Notes under the pieces: model-generated | What the model was told of the DNA's origin: nothing | Database searches by the model: none | The model's input: only the letters and a program-made list of their open reading frames with translations | Shown here: piece after piece, positions 8,189 through 13,858 of the stretch | Layout of the letters: each line of letters starts with the position of its first letter | Position numbering within the stretch: position 1 is the stretch's first letter | Translations under genes and position numbers: made by a program | Virus record (IMG/VR): IMGVR_UViG_3300047095_001435 | Span: 1-25,374 of that record | Origin: a virus | Direction: 5' to 3' (one strand) | DNA: 25,374 bases

Positions 8189-8199
8189 GGGATGTCTCC

Positions 8200-8451
8200 T
8201 TAAAAATCGGGGGTGTGGATAACAGGCTGTCCTGCTGCTTCAGCGAGCACGACGGTTACATCGAAAGGGCGTTTGACCCGCCAATAGTGGGCAGCCAATC
8301 GTTGGGCTTCCAGGCTGGTGTCAGCCCTGACCTCGACTTGCTTGCCTCGGTAGAAAGCGATGTACCCATTCGCCTTCTTGTGCTTCTCCTGTTCGTATGC
8401 CCAGGAATTCAGATAGGGGGTGATGGCAAGGCCATCGGTACTTAGGCCCAT
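8200..8451 (-). CDS. Conserved small phage protein, 83 aa
   Basis: The N-terminus MGLSTDGLAITPYLNSWAY and the body KANGYIAFYRGKQVEV, followed by a long helix (SLEAQRLAAHYW), match a small protein that I recall from many unrelated phages; its function is unknown. The arrangement of a short beta hairpin carrying GKQVEV, a helix, then a strand (DVTVVLAE) suggests a compact alpha/beta fold. ATG at 8451 is preceded by AAGGAG 6-11 bases upstream. Confidence 0.75.
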   Translation of the reverse strand: MGLSTDGLAITPYLNSWAYEQEKHKKANGYIAFYRGKQVEVRADTSLEAQRLAAHYWRVKRPFDVTVVLAEAAGQPVIHTPDF

Positions 8452-8539
8452 GATGGCTCCTTGGTATATCGGCTGCGTATAGTCAAAAACGCAAGATTTC
8501 GGGATTTAGAATATCGGTTTAGAAGTCTGGAGAAGTTCT

Positions 8540-8740
8540 TCAGTACTTCTTGGTAATGTTGAGGTGCATCCCCCTGTTCTTGAAATAGGGGATAGCCAAC
8601 TCAGGGCTGGCAAAGTGAAGTCCGGCTGTACCATCGGTGTAACTGGCCCAGGGTTTTGATGGACTCCACTCAGGGTGGTAGGAGATTCTTCCTCGACCAC
8701 AAGTGGTTCGGAATTTGTCGCCCTCCTTGTACTCAGGCAT
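8540..8740 (-). CDS. Small hypothetical protein, 66 aa; first gene of the middle operon
   Basis: MPEYKEGDKFRTTCGRGRIS, then aromatic-rich WSPSKPWASYTDGTAGLHFA, which suggests a small beta-barrel-like fold. No known family was recognised. ATG at 8740 has a clean AGGAG about 7 bases upstream. It is the first gene after the terminator at 8801-8829, so the middle promoter should lie within 8741-8800. That stretch is not obviously hairpin-like, consistent with a promoter for RNAP1/RNAP2 rather than the virion polymerase. The following 88 bases (8452-8539) hold no gene. Confidence 0.65.
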   Translation of the reverse strand: MPEYKEGDKFRTTCGRGRISYHPEWSPSKPWASYTDGTAGLHFASPELAIPYFKNRGMHLNITKKY

Positions 8741-8800
8741 GGGTGTGCTCCTGGAATGGGCTGACTGTCTGAGGGATTACTTCTTTTGATTCCCTAGACG

Positions 8801-8829
8801 AAAAATAGGGAGCACATTCAGGTGCTCCC
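8801..8829 (-). terminator. Rho-independent terminator downstream of the 38-codon gene
   Basis: On the minus strand a perfect 8-bp stem GGGAGCAC/GTGCTCCC with a 6-base loop is followed by TATTTTTC. It closes the short unit carrying the 38-codon gene and isolates the middle operon that begins at 8740. Confidence 0.85.
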
Positions 8830-8880
8830 CTTGAGGTTTGCTGGCGGGAATCAGACAACCAGAACTGCCTGATACCCGAT

Positions 8881-8997
8881 TCATCTTCGTGGTTTGAATA
8901 TTAAGAGTATCTGCTCGGACGGGATCGCGTGCATCCCCAAAGATTCTGGTCTTTGGAAACTAAGCAGCACCAGTCCAAGGACGATCAAATGACGCAT
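8881..8997 (-). CDS. Isolated 38-aa microprotein gene between two terminators
   Basis: ATG at 8997 with a strong GGAG 5 bases upstream, reading MRHLIVLGLVLLSFQRPESL and ending IFKPRR before TGA at 8881. The first 14 residues are hydrophobic after one Arg, like a short membrane anchor or secretion signal. No family recognised. It lies between the terminator after RNAP2 (9008-9044) and another terminator (8801-8829), so it forms its own unit. A perfect CCAAAGA/TCTTTGG inverted repeat (8937-8956) lies inside the coding sequence. The ribosome binding site is the main support; codon evidence is too short to judge. Confidence 0.5.
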   Translation of the reverse strand: MRHLIVLGLVLLSFQRPESLGMHAIPSEQILLIFKPRR

Positions 8998-9007
8998 TGC
9001 TTCTCCA

Positions 9008-9044
9008 ATAAAAAATAAGGGACAGCCCCTTTCGGAGCTGTCCC
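9008..9044 (-). terminator. Rho-independent terminator after RNAP2 (end of early unit E4)
   Basis: Minus-strand stem GGGACAGC/GCTGTCCC (9019-9044) with a 10-base loop, followed by TTATTTTTTATT. It closes the operon that carries both RNA polymerase genes. A separate GCGCGA-GGA-TCGCGC hairpin (9065-9079) lies between it and the RNAP2 stop. Confidence 0.88.
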
Positions 9045-9091
9045 TAGCTATTCCAACTCACCAAGCGCGAGGATCGCGCCTGGATTACTGC

Positions 9092-10351
9092 TTAACTCAA
9101 CGCATAGTTGGACTGACGGATTTTCTCAGCCAGATCATTGGACAGCTTCGGGAAGGTTCCCTTGCAGCCATGAATCTGGGACAGGATATCGCTGAGAATG
9201 TTGCTCTCAGCCAGCTCTGCGAAGATGTTGATGTACTGCTGACGCAGGTGGTTCATTTGGTTCGGATGGCACTTGAACTCATCATGGATGGTGATGACCT
9301 CGAAGGATTCATACGCCACCATGCTTTCGCCAATGTCCAGCAACGCTTGGATGTGCTTGTCCGACAGGAACTGGGTCTGGTGACCATCCACAATGAACGG
9401 GAAGATCACCACATCAGCCATACCGCTACGCTCGTACTGGCTCACGTAGTAGTCGATCTTGCAGCTTTCATCCTGTATCCGGGGCACCTGCTCGGTGATA
9501 CCGGCTTGACGCATATCCAGCTCCTCCAGCAAGGCGAGGCAGGCACGCTTGACCACATCAGCGTCGTAGTTGCAGCGACGATGGATGCAGCGCAGCACGT
9601 AGGCATCGATGCTATGCACCACGTTGGCCACATTGCTCAGGCCACGCTTGGTACCTTGGTTCTCGTAGTACTCGTAGGTGAAGGTGGCATGGTCCAGCTC
9701 ATCCACTTCGATACGAGATTCCTTCTTCTCCATGACCTTCACCCGAGCATCGTAGCCATCTGGCAACTTCCAAGCATGGACCAAGGCCCACGGTTGCCAC
9801 GATCCCAAGAGATCCTGCAACAGTTCCCAGGCACCCGGAGCCACCTTCATTGCTGCTTGATAGAAGGCTTCCAGTTCCGGGGTTTTCTCCCCGAAGATGT
9901 TGATCGGTTCCTGCTTGGAGCCATAGAAGGAAGTCATGAGCGCCGTCTTGGCATCCTTACGGGATACATCCAAGGTGATCCCCTGCGAGTGCAACAGCTC
10001 ATTCATGACCTCGGTGGTCTTGGAATAGGCATCAGCACGAACATTGGGATCAACCAGCCCCGTAGCACGGGCACCAGATTCACATCCAGTAACAGCAGAC
10101 ATGATCTGGATACCGCTACAGCAGGCATCGAAGCCAACCAGATGACCAGTCGGGATATCCTTCTGGGCCTTACGGATAGCCTGCACACCCTTCATGTACA
10201 GGGGTTTGGTTTCAGCCTGATCAACCAGTGATTCCAGTTGATCAAGGTTACGGGTAGCCCAATCAATCCGCTCGTCAAAGAGCATCTTGTCATGACCATA
10301 CTGGTTTGCTACGTCAATCAGAAGGTACTGCCAGCCAGAGAAGGTCTGCAT
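9092..10351 (-). CDS. RNAP2: catalytic half of the split T7-like RNA polymerase
   Basis: A 419-aa polypeptide matching the catalytic part of single-subunit T7-type RNA polymerase. Motif A is GFDACCSGIQIMSA (D75, equivalent to T7 D537). Motif B is RKDAKTALMTSFYGSKQ (R131, K135, Y143, G144, equivalent to T7 R627, K631, Y639, G640). HSIDAYVLR (246-254) fits the conserved segment before the end of the fingers. Motif C is IHDEF (H356, D357, equivalent to T7 D812). It needs the RNAP1 product for the upstream part. In N4 the two form RNA polymerase II, which transcribes middle genes. ATG at 10351 has AAGGAG 6-11 bases upstream. It is last in unit E4, ending before a terminator. Confidence 0.95.
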   Translation of the reverse strand: MQTFSGWQYLLIDVANQYGHDKMLFDERIDWATRNLDQLESLVDQAETKPLYMKGVQAIRKAQKDIPTGHLVGFDACCSGIQIMSAVTGCESGARATGLVDPNVRADAYSKTTEVMNELLHSQGITLDVSRKDAKTALMTSFYGSKQEPINIFGEKTPELEAFYQAAMKVAPGAWELLQDLLGSWQPWALVHAWKLPDGYDARVKVMEKKESRIEVDELDHATFTYEYYENQGTKRGLSNVANVVHSIDAYVLRCIHRRCNYDADVVKRACLALLEELDMRQAGITEQVPRIQDESCKIDYYVSQYERSGMADVVIFPFIVDGHQTQFLSDKHIQALLDIGESMVAYESFEVITIHDEFKCHPNQMNHLRQQYINIFAELAESNILSDILSQIHGCKGTFPKLSNDLAEKIRQSNYALS

Positions 10352-10370
10352 TTGAAGCTCCTTGAATAGA

Positions 10371-10589
10371 TTAGATGTTGATGCCCATGAGTAGGCAGTT
10401 CACCCGGACTTCGGGTGGGATATCAGAGAGATTGATTGGGGTCAGACCTCGGTTAATCACGATGTACCACCCATTGGTTTCGGGATACCGGATATAACAT
10501 CCGTCCGGTAGTTCCCATGTAGGTGGGCTTTCGTCACGGGTGTATTCCCCGTAAATCTGCTGCCCGTAGAACACGGTGATCTTGCTCAT
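10371..10589 (-). CDS. Small protein, 72 aa, related to its upstream neighbour
   Basis: A small Pro/Tyr/Trp-rich protein whose C-terminus (EVRVNCLLMGINI) and middle (YPETNGWYIV) align with the adjacent 84-aa protein (ELRAALLLMGISP and YIPKQDDGWRRV). The two therefore appear to be diverged duplicates. Translation is coupled to that gene by an ATGA overlap (10586-10589). It lies between the two halves of the RNA polymerase. There is no known family that I recognise. A role with the polymerase is suggested by position only. Confidence 0.75.
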   Translation of the reverse strand: MSKITVFYGQQIYGEYTRDESPPTWELPDGCYIRYPETNGWYIVINRGLTPINLSDIPPEVRVNCLLMGINI

Positions 10590-10840
10590 GGCGAAATCCC
10601 CATGAGAAGCAGGGCAGCACGGAGTTCAGAGCACGCACCAACAGGTACAGGGACCATACGATTCCGGGCATTGACTTGGAACCATGGGTTAAGGGGTGCT
10701 ACCCTGCGCCACCCATCGTCTTGTTTTGGGATGTACAACTGAGCGTTGATAGGGATAGGGCTGTTGAAATGGGTGAGTTGATGAAGGGAAGTGAACTCAA
10801 ATTCATCCACTTTCCCTTCGTGATACCAGTAGGCAATCAT
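10586..10840 (-). CDS. Small protein, 84 aa, directly downstream of RNAP1
   Basis: Its ATG overlaps the RNAP1 stop by four bases (10837-10840), so it is translated by re-initiation after RNAP1. The sequence starts MIAYWYHEGKVDEFEF and ends with the ELRAALLLMGISP motif shared with the following 72-aa protein. It is probably a small soluble beta-rich domain. No function recognised. Being locked into the RNAP1-RNAP2 operon suggests a dose tied to the polymerase. Confidence 0.75.
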   Translation of the reverse strand: MIAYWYHEGKVDEFEFTSLHQLTHFNSPIPINAQLYIPKQDDGWRRVAPLNPWFQVNARNRMVPVPVGACSELRAALLLMGISP

Positions 10841-11745
10841 GCTGGTACCCCTGTCACCACCTCCTGCTTGGCCAGCTCCACCATGGCTTTCTTGAAGGCA
10901 GTGCCCTGCGTCGTCAGGTGGTAGCCCTGAACATAGATACGGCCACGCTTATCAACCTTGTGGGTCAGATGGAAGCGGTTGCCATACTGAGCAATGAGTA
11001 GGTAGAACTCATAGCTCTGGCGCTTGAAGCTGTCCCATTGCTCAATCTTCTCCTGCGTATCGGCAACGAATGTGGGATCTTCCTCAACACTACTGAGGAA
11101 GTCCGTATCTAGTGATAGCGGGATCTGGTTCATCAGGTTCAGCACATCCAGGCAGAGATCACCATCATGGTGATTACCTGTACCCAACACCAATGAATCG
11201 TTGTGGGTGAGGTAGCCACTGGAGTAGTTGTTCTCCAACTCCAATGGCTTGCAGACCATGGGAGGCAGGTACTGGCTGTTGGCGATGAACCGGATGGTAT
11301 CGGCACTCAAGGGAATGCGCGATACCACCACCAAGCTGGCCGAACGATCTGCCTTGAGGATATCGAAGGCATCGGTCAGGCAGAGCACTGCCATCAGTTC
11401 AGCAATGGTCTTGATGGCATCCAGCTTGTCCGAGAACCGCAAGCGTCCCGCCATCATGGCAGTAACCGAAGTGAACAACTCCTCGGTCTGACAGTAGGCC
11501 ACCCCGACGAGAATCTCGGTCACCAAGGTACGTAGGCACATCCCTTGAAGCTGGGCAATGCGCTTGTTCTTGGAGTCGTAGTAGGTCTTGCCCATGTACT
11601 CGGTGACGAACTGGATACCCTGTTCGATCTTGTCTTGCATGATCGGGTTGGCTTCAATCTCGTCACGGATGTACTTGTCGATATGCTTGCGCGAGTACTG
11701 CATCTCGATGTTTTCCTGCCGTTGAATCTGTTCCAGCGTGTCCAT
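10837..11745 (-). CDS. RNAP1: N-terminal half of the split T7-like RNA polymerase
   Basis: A 302-aa polypeptide matching the part of T7-type RNA polymerase upstream of motif A. NSQYLPPMVCKPLEL (157-171) corresponds to the T7 segment around YLPMVVPP. DKRGRIYVQGYHLTTQG (265-281) followed by MVELAKQE corresponds to T7 DWRGRVYA...NPQG and LTLAKGK. The protein ends shortly after, and RNAP2 begins with the next T7 segment, so the cut is clean. N4 has the same two-part enzyme (gp15/gp16). ATG at 11745 has AGGAGC about 8 bases upstream. It is in unit E4 downstream of the SLOG and macro-like genes. Confidence 0.93.
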   Translation of the reverse strand: MDTLEQIQRQENIEMQYSRKHIDKYIRDEIEANPIMQDKIEQGIQFVTEYMGKTYYDSKNKRIAQLQGMCLRTLVTEILVGVAYCQTEELFTSVTAMMAGRLRFSDKLDAIKTIAELMAVLCLTDAFDILKADRSASLVVVSRIPLSADTIRFIANSQYLPPMVCKPLELENNYSSGYLTHNDSLVLGTGNHHDGDLCLDVLNLMNQIPLSLDTDFLSSVEEDPTFVADTQEKIEQWDSFKRQSYEFYLLIAQYGNRFHLTHKVDKRGRIYVQGYHLTTQGTAFKKAMVELAKQEVVTGVPA

Positions 11746-11754
11746 GATTGGCTC

Positions 11755-11940
11755 CTATTGACTATCGAACATGGCGTACCGTTGTCCTGGGGATACCCCC
11801 AAGTCTTTAGGCACACCCAAGTCTTTGTTCTTCTGAATGCACAGCCTTTCGGCCTCGGCCCAAGTAGGGATATCCTTTTTTACGTTTTTCACGCGAACAG
11901 GGTTACCTTTCTTGGTGATATAAATATCAAGACGAAACAT
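11755..11940 (-). CDS. Small hypothetical protein, 61 aa
   Basis: I chose the ATG at 11940 because GGAGGG lies 7 bases upstream; the longer open frame reaching 12204 would be antisense-free but overlaps the macro-like gene almost fully. The product (MFRLDIYITKKGNPVRVKNV, later WAEAERLCIQKNKDLGVPK) is basic with one helix. The stop overlaps the Shine-Dalgarno of RNAP1, and the start overlaps the end of the macro-like gene by 14 bases, so it fits the operon's packing. Function unknown. Confidence 0.65.
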   Translation of the reverse strand: MFRLDIYITKKGNPVRVKNVKKDIPTWAEAERLCIQKNKDLGVPKDLGVSPGQRYAMFDSQ

Positions 11941-12283
11941 GGAAATCCCTCCATCCTTCAGGTAGTTGGCAATTGACCGGAGCACCCTTGAACATCGGTG
12001 CAATATCCGAATCGGTATACCCGGCCAGACCACAGCCGATCCGAGTGACTTCAAAGGTGAGATCGGGATGCTCAAGGGCAAATGCCTTGAACACCTCCAC
12101 ATGCTTGGCGATCTCAGACAAGGGCAGCGTGTTGATGTGGTGATCCTTGGTGGGAATCCCATAGCTGTTGCCCTGCAATCCCTCGCCTTGACGGTACCGG
12201 GCACCGTGGTTGATCACGGCAAAGCGAGCAGCCCCTGCACCGTGGATACCGGCGAGGTTGCTGCCGAATACAAAGATACTCAT
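11927..12283 (-). CDS. Macro-domain-like phage protein, 118 aa
   Basis: Begins IFVFGSNLAGIHGAGAARFA (residues 3-22), followed by GNSYGIPTKD (38-47) and FEVTRIGCGLAGYTDSDIAPMF (77-98). These features match a phage family (often annotated A1S_2505-type) whose glycine loops resemble those of macro domains, which bind ADP-ribose-type ligands; this is family recall, not a search. The loops appear intact. It follows the SLOG protein by 8 bases, and AGGAG overlaps the SLOG stop. Both are families linked to NAD-derived or other nucleotide ligands. Role unknown; sensing, hydrolysing or hiding such ligands are possibilities. Confidence 0.75.
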   Translation of the reverse strand: MSIFVFGSNLAGIHGAGAARFAVINHGARYRQGEGLQGNSYGIPTKDHHINTLPLSEIAKHVEVFKAFALEHPDLTFEVTRIGCGLAGYTDSDIAPMFKGAPVNCQLPEGWRDFHVSS

Positions 12284-12291
12284 GGTTTCTC

Positions 12292-12663
12292 CTAGTAACG
12301 GATGATGTGAACAGGTTTCTTCAGGGACTGCATGTACTCGACCATCTGTTTGGTCCCTCTGGATTCACCATCCCAGAAGGCGAGCAGACCATCGGCGAAG
12401 TCGCCCATCTGTTTGTTACGAATGAACCCGGCACGCTTGCCGTACTGGTTCCAGTCAGCCGGGAATTGGTAGCACTTGACGCCATGCTCCCGAGCGAACT
12501 GGAAGCCCAACATGTCCGCGCCACGGGCCATGCCAGACACAATGGATACAGCGTATTGCGCGAGCGCACCGTCACCATTGGCCAGTCCATCGACGTGCTT
12601 GTGAAGCAGTGTGCTGTTCGTGAAGTCACGACCACCAGCGATGATCAGTTTGAATTCCTGCAT
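12292..12663 (-). CDS. SLOG-superfamily protein, DUF2493/YspA type, 123 aa
   Basis: Rossmann-like small protein of the SLOG superfamily: IIAGGRDFTN (8-17), then IVSGMARGADMLGFQFA (about 41-57), then PADWNQYGKRAGFIRN and FADGLLAFWDGESRGT. The GGRDF and SGxARGAD motifs are diagnostic of the DUF2493 family, which is thought to bind nucleotides or nucleotide-derived ligands. It is the first gene of unit E4, 36 bases below a CGC-GTCA-GCG hairpin, and so should be made very early. ATG at 12663 has AAGGAG about 7 bases upstream. Role unknown; it precedes a macro-like gene. Confidence 0.85.
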   Translation of the reverse strand: MQEFKLIIAGGRDFTNSTLLHKHVDGLANGDGALAQYAVSIVSGMARGADMLGFQFAREHGVKCYQFPADWNQYGKRAGFIRNKQMGDFADGLLAFWDGESRGTKQMVEYMQSLKKPVHIIRY

Positions 12664-12699
12664 GGGTTCTCTCCTTAAATGGTTTGGTTTCCTGTCCTA

Positions 12700-12711
12700 C
12701 CGCGTCAGCGG
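12700..12711 (-). promoter_or_regulatory. Putative early (virion RNA polymerase) promoter hairpin for unit E4
   Basis: CCGC-GTCA-GCGG on the plus strand, which is the template for minus-strand genes. In N4 the virion RNA polymerase recognises a small hairpin on the template strand centred about 12 bases upstream of the start. By that rule transcription would start near 12693, about 30 bases before the SLOG start codon. It matches the other three hairpins in core sequence and position. Assignment is inference from structure and recurrence. Confidence 0.6.
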
Positions 12712-12735
12712 AGTCTTTGTGTAAAGGGGAGGCAC

Positions 12736-12774
12736 AAAAAGAAATCGCCCATCCCTTTTCAGGGACAGGCGATT
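12736..12774 (-). terminator. Rho-independent terminator after the 91-aa gene (end of unit E3)
   Basis: On the minus strand AATCGCC and GGCGATT (12743-12749 and 12768-12774) pair, with an inner TCCC/GGGA helix and a 6-base loop, followed by TCTTTTTG. It separates the 91-aa gene from the E4 hairpin 25 bases further on. Confidence 0.87.
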
Positions 12775-12791
12775 CAGGGAGAAACAGGGAA

Positions 12792-13067
12792 TTAGCTGAG
12801 GTCGAAGGCATGCTCGTCATTGGCGGCAGCCGACTGGTATTCCAGCTCCAGCTTGGACAGGATGGTAGCCACACGGCTCGGATCTTCGTTCAGCCAAGCG
12901 AGCAGTTCCTTTTCGGAAGCCTTGGCTTCTTTCAACGGGATGGCACCCAGCTTACGGCGTTGGCCGTTCTTGGCCGGGAGATAGAAGTTCAGGAAGCCCT
13001 GAGCCTTCCAGTTTTCGTTGTTGGTGGAAGTGGTTTGAGCGACAGCAGCAGAGGAATTGAAAGCCAT
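12792..13067 (-). CDS. Hypothetical protein, 91 aa, in its own transcription unit
   Basis: MAFNSSAAVAQTTSTNNENW opens with a low-complexity polar tail, followed by a compact domain (GFLNFYLPAKNGQRRKLGAI, then LKEAKASEKELLAWLNEDPS) and a final acidic segment. The FLNFYLPxKxGxRRKLGAI core looks familiar from N4-type phages and prophages, with no function known to me. The gene stands alone between a promoter-like hairpin (13122-13133) and a strong terminator (12736-12774). That predicts high, separate early expression. ATG at 13067 has GGAG 7 bases upstream. Confidence 0.8.
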   Translation of the reverse strand: MAFNSSAAVAQTTSTNNENWKAQGFLNFYLPAKNGQRRKLGAIPLKEAKASEKELLAWLNEDPSRVATILSKLELEYQSAAANDEHAFDLS

Positions 13068-13121
13068 GGGAGTTCTCCAGAATGGAAAGATGAGGGATAG
13101 GGGCAGGATTTGCCATTCATA

Positions 13122-13133
13122 GCGCGTAAGCGC
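13122..13133 (-). promoter_or_regulatory. Putative early promoter hairpin for the 91-aa gene (unit E3)
   Basis: GCGC-GTAA-GCGC on the plus (template) strand, with the CGC-GTAA-GCG core identical to the hairpin at 14307-14320. Predicted start near 13115, about 48 bases before the ATG at 13067. Flanked downstream on the plus strand by a CTTT-containing stretch, as in two of the other three copies. Confidence 0.6.
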
Positions 13134-13372
13134 CGCCTTTAAGTGCTTATTTTTGTTAGTTCAAGAACACTATCTTGGGTAACCCCGCCTCGAAAAGGAG
13201 GCGCATATTACTCAAAAGGGGCAGGGTAAAAGTGTGAAATATTTCACACTTTTTCAGGGTAAGAAAGGAGCATTTCCTAATATTCCAAGTGGGCATGGAG
13301 CCTATTGATTTAATTAGGAAATACCCTATAAGTAACCAAAGTAGTAGTGGCAACTACTTAGTTGACTTAGAT
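13134..13372. other. Gene-free, hairpin-dense stretch between units E2 and E3
   Basis: No convincing gene. Perfect inverted repeats, left to right: CGCCTC/GAGGCG (13186-13203), a 26-bp palindrome (13228-13253), ATTTCCTAAT/ATTAGGAAAT (13272-13281 and 13313-13322) and AAGTAGT/ACTACTT (13339-13359). An 8-base direct repeat CAGGGTAA flanks the palindrome (13222-13229, 13255-13262). A 65-codon minus-strand frame here starts with TTG and has no ribosome binding site, so I do not call it. Candidate origin, operator cluster or structured RNA. Confidence 0.6.
13228..13253. repeat. Perfect 26-bp palindrome
   Basis: Half-site AAAAGTGTGAAAT followed directly by its reverse complement, with no spacer. 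Such symmetry fits a dimeric protein binding site, a cruciform, or a weak bidirectional terminator, because the arms end in A and T runs. Confidence 0.9.
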
Positions 13373-13397
13373 CAATAAAACGCCTGTGCAATGCAGG
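13373..13397 (-). terminator. Rho-independent terminator at the end of unit E2
   Basis: Minus-strand stem GCCTG/CAGGC with a 7-base loop, followed by GTTTTATT. It lies 11 bases beyond the stop of the last small gene of the six-gene unit. Confidence 0.72.
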
Positions 13398-13407
13398 CAC
13401 TCAAAGG

Positions 13408-13548
13408 TTACTCGAAAGCGCAACCGTCATACATATTGATGAAATCACCCGCACACGAGATATCTACGATATCCAGAGTATTGCCCTCGGCAATACATGT
13501 GAGGTGATACATGGGATGCAGCAAGTGCATCGAAAGAAGTATGTTCAT
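13408..13548 (-). CDS. Microprotein A, 46 aa, tandem paralogue
   Basis: Begins MNILLSMHLLHPMYHLTCIA and ends DFINMYDGCAFE. The last 12 residues match DFFNIYDGCAFE at the end of the neighbouring 43-aa microprotein, and both start MNI-L, so the two genes are tandem duplicates. The N-terminal half is diverged and more hydrophobic than in the sister. ATG at 13548 has AAGGAG 7-12 bases upstream. It is the last gene of unit E2. Function unknown; the shared acidic, Cys- and aromatic-containing tail is the conserved element. Confidence 0.72.
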   Translation of the reverse strand: MNILLSMHLLHPMYHLTCIAEGNTLDIVDISCAGDFINMYDGCAFE

Positions 13549-13562
13549 CAAAGGCTCCTTGG

Positions 13563-13694
13563 TTATTCGAAGGCACAGCCGTCGTATATGTTGAAGAAGT
13601 CCAACGCCTCGCCAATGAGGCAGTACGTATGGGCATCCAATGAAGCAAAGATGTATCCGTCATTGAGTACAGAGCCATCCAATTTGATATTCAT
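13563..13694 (-). CDS. Microprotein B, 43 aa, tandem paralogue
   Basis: MNIKLDGSVLNDGYIFASLD, then AHTYCLIGEALDFFNIYDGCAFE split by no gap. It looks like a tiny two-strand plus helix unit with the same YDGCAFE tail as microprotein A. ATG at 13694 has AAGGA about 6 bases upstream. The gap to A is 14 bases and holds A's ribosome binding site. No family recognised. Being early-expressed and small, it is a candidate host-takeover factor, but that is context only. Confidence 0.72.
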   Translation of the reverse strand: MNIKLDGSVLNDGYIFASLDAHTYCLIGEALDFFNIYDGCAFE

Positions 13695-13708
13695 GTTTGT
13701 TCCTTGGT

Positions 13709-13849
13709 TTAGAGGAAAGTGACATCAGCAGGACGAACATCACGCTGACCATCATCGAAGAGGACAGTCAGATAGCCTTTGGCAAAGGACTTCACCAGAC
13801 CGACATGTCCATTAGGGTCTTTGCAGAAACAGAAAGAGAGGACTTTCAT
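13709..13849 (-). CDS. Small protein, 46 aa, possible SH3/KOW-like fold
   Basis: MKVLSFCFCKDPNGHVGLVK, then FAKGYLTVLFDDGQRDVRPADVTFL. The pattern of short strands with Gly turns (GHVGLVKSF, GYLTVLFDDGQ, RDVRPADV) is what one sees in SH3- or KOW-like barrels that bind protein or RNA; this is a fold guess from the pattern. ATG at 13849 has AGGAG about 6 bases upstream, overlapping the end of the previous small gene. Confidence 0.7.
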   Translation of the reverse strand: MKVLSFCFCKDPNGHVGLVKSFAKGYLTVLFDDGQRDVRPADVTFL

Positions 13850-13858
13850 TGAAATCTC

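Noticed and set aside
8741-9091. Possible tRNA
   Set aside because: A GGTTTGAAT stretch hinted at a T-arm, but no acceptor stem or anticodon arm could be paired on either strand; terminators and a 38-codon gene explain the region better.
9170-10231. 353-codon open frame on the plus strand
   Set aside because: Antisense shadow of RNAP2, whose motifs A, B and C are intact. Long antisense frames are expected from its codon bias.
13222-13262. CRISPR-like repeat array
   Set aside because: Only two short copies of CAGGGTAA around a palindrome; there are no regular spacers or further units, and no cas gene.
13156-13353. 65-codon hydrophobic frame on the minus strand
   Set aside because: Starts with TTG, lacks a Shine-Dalgarno, lies just below a terminator and is threaded through several perfect inverted repeats that better explain the DNA.
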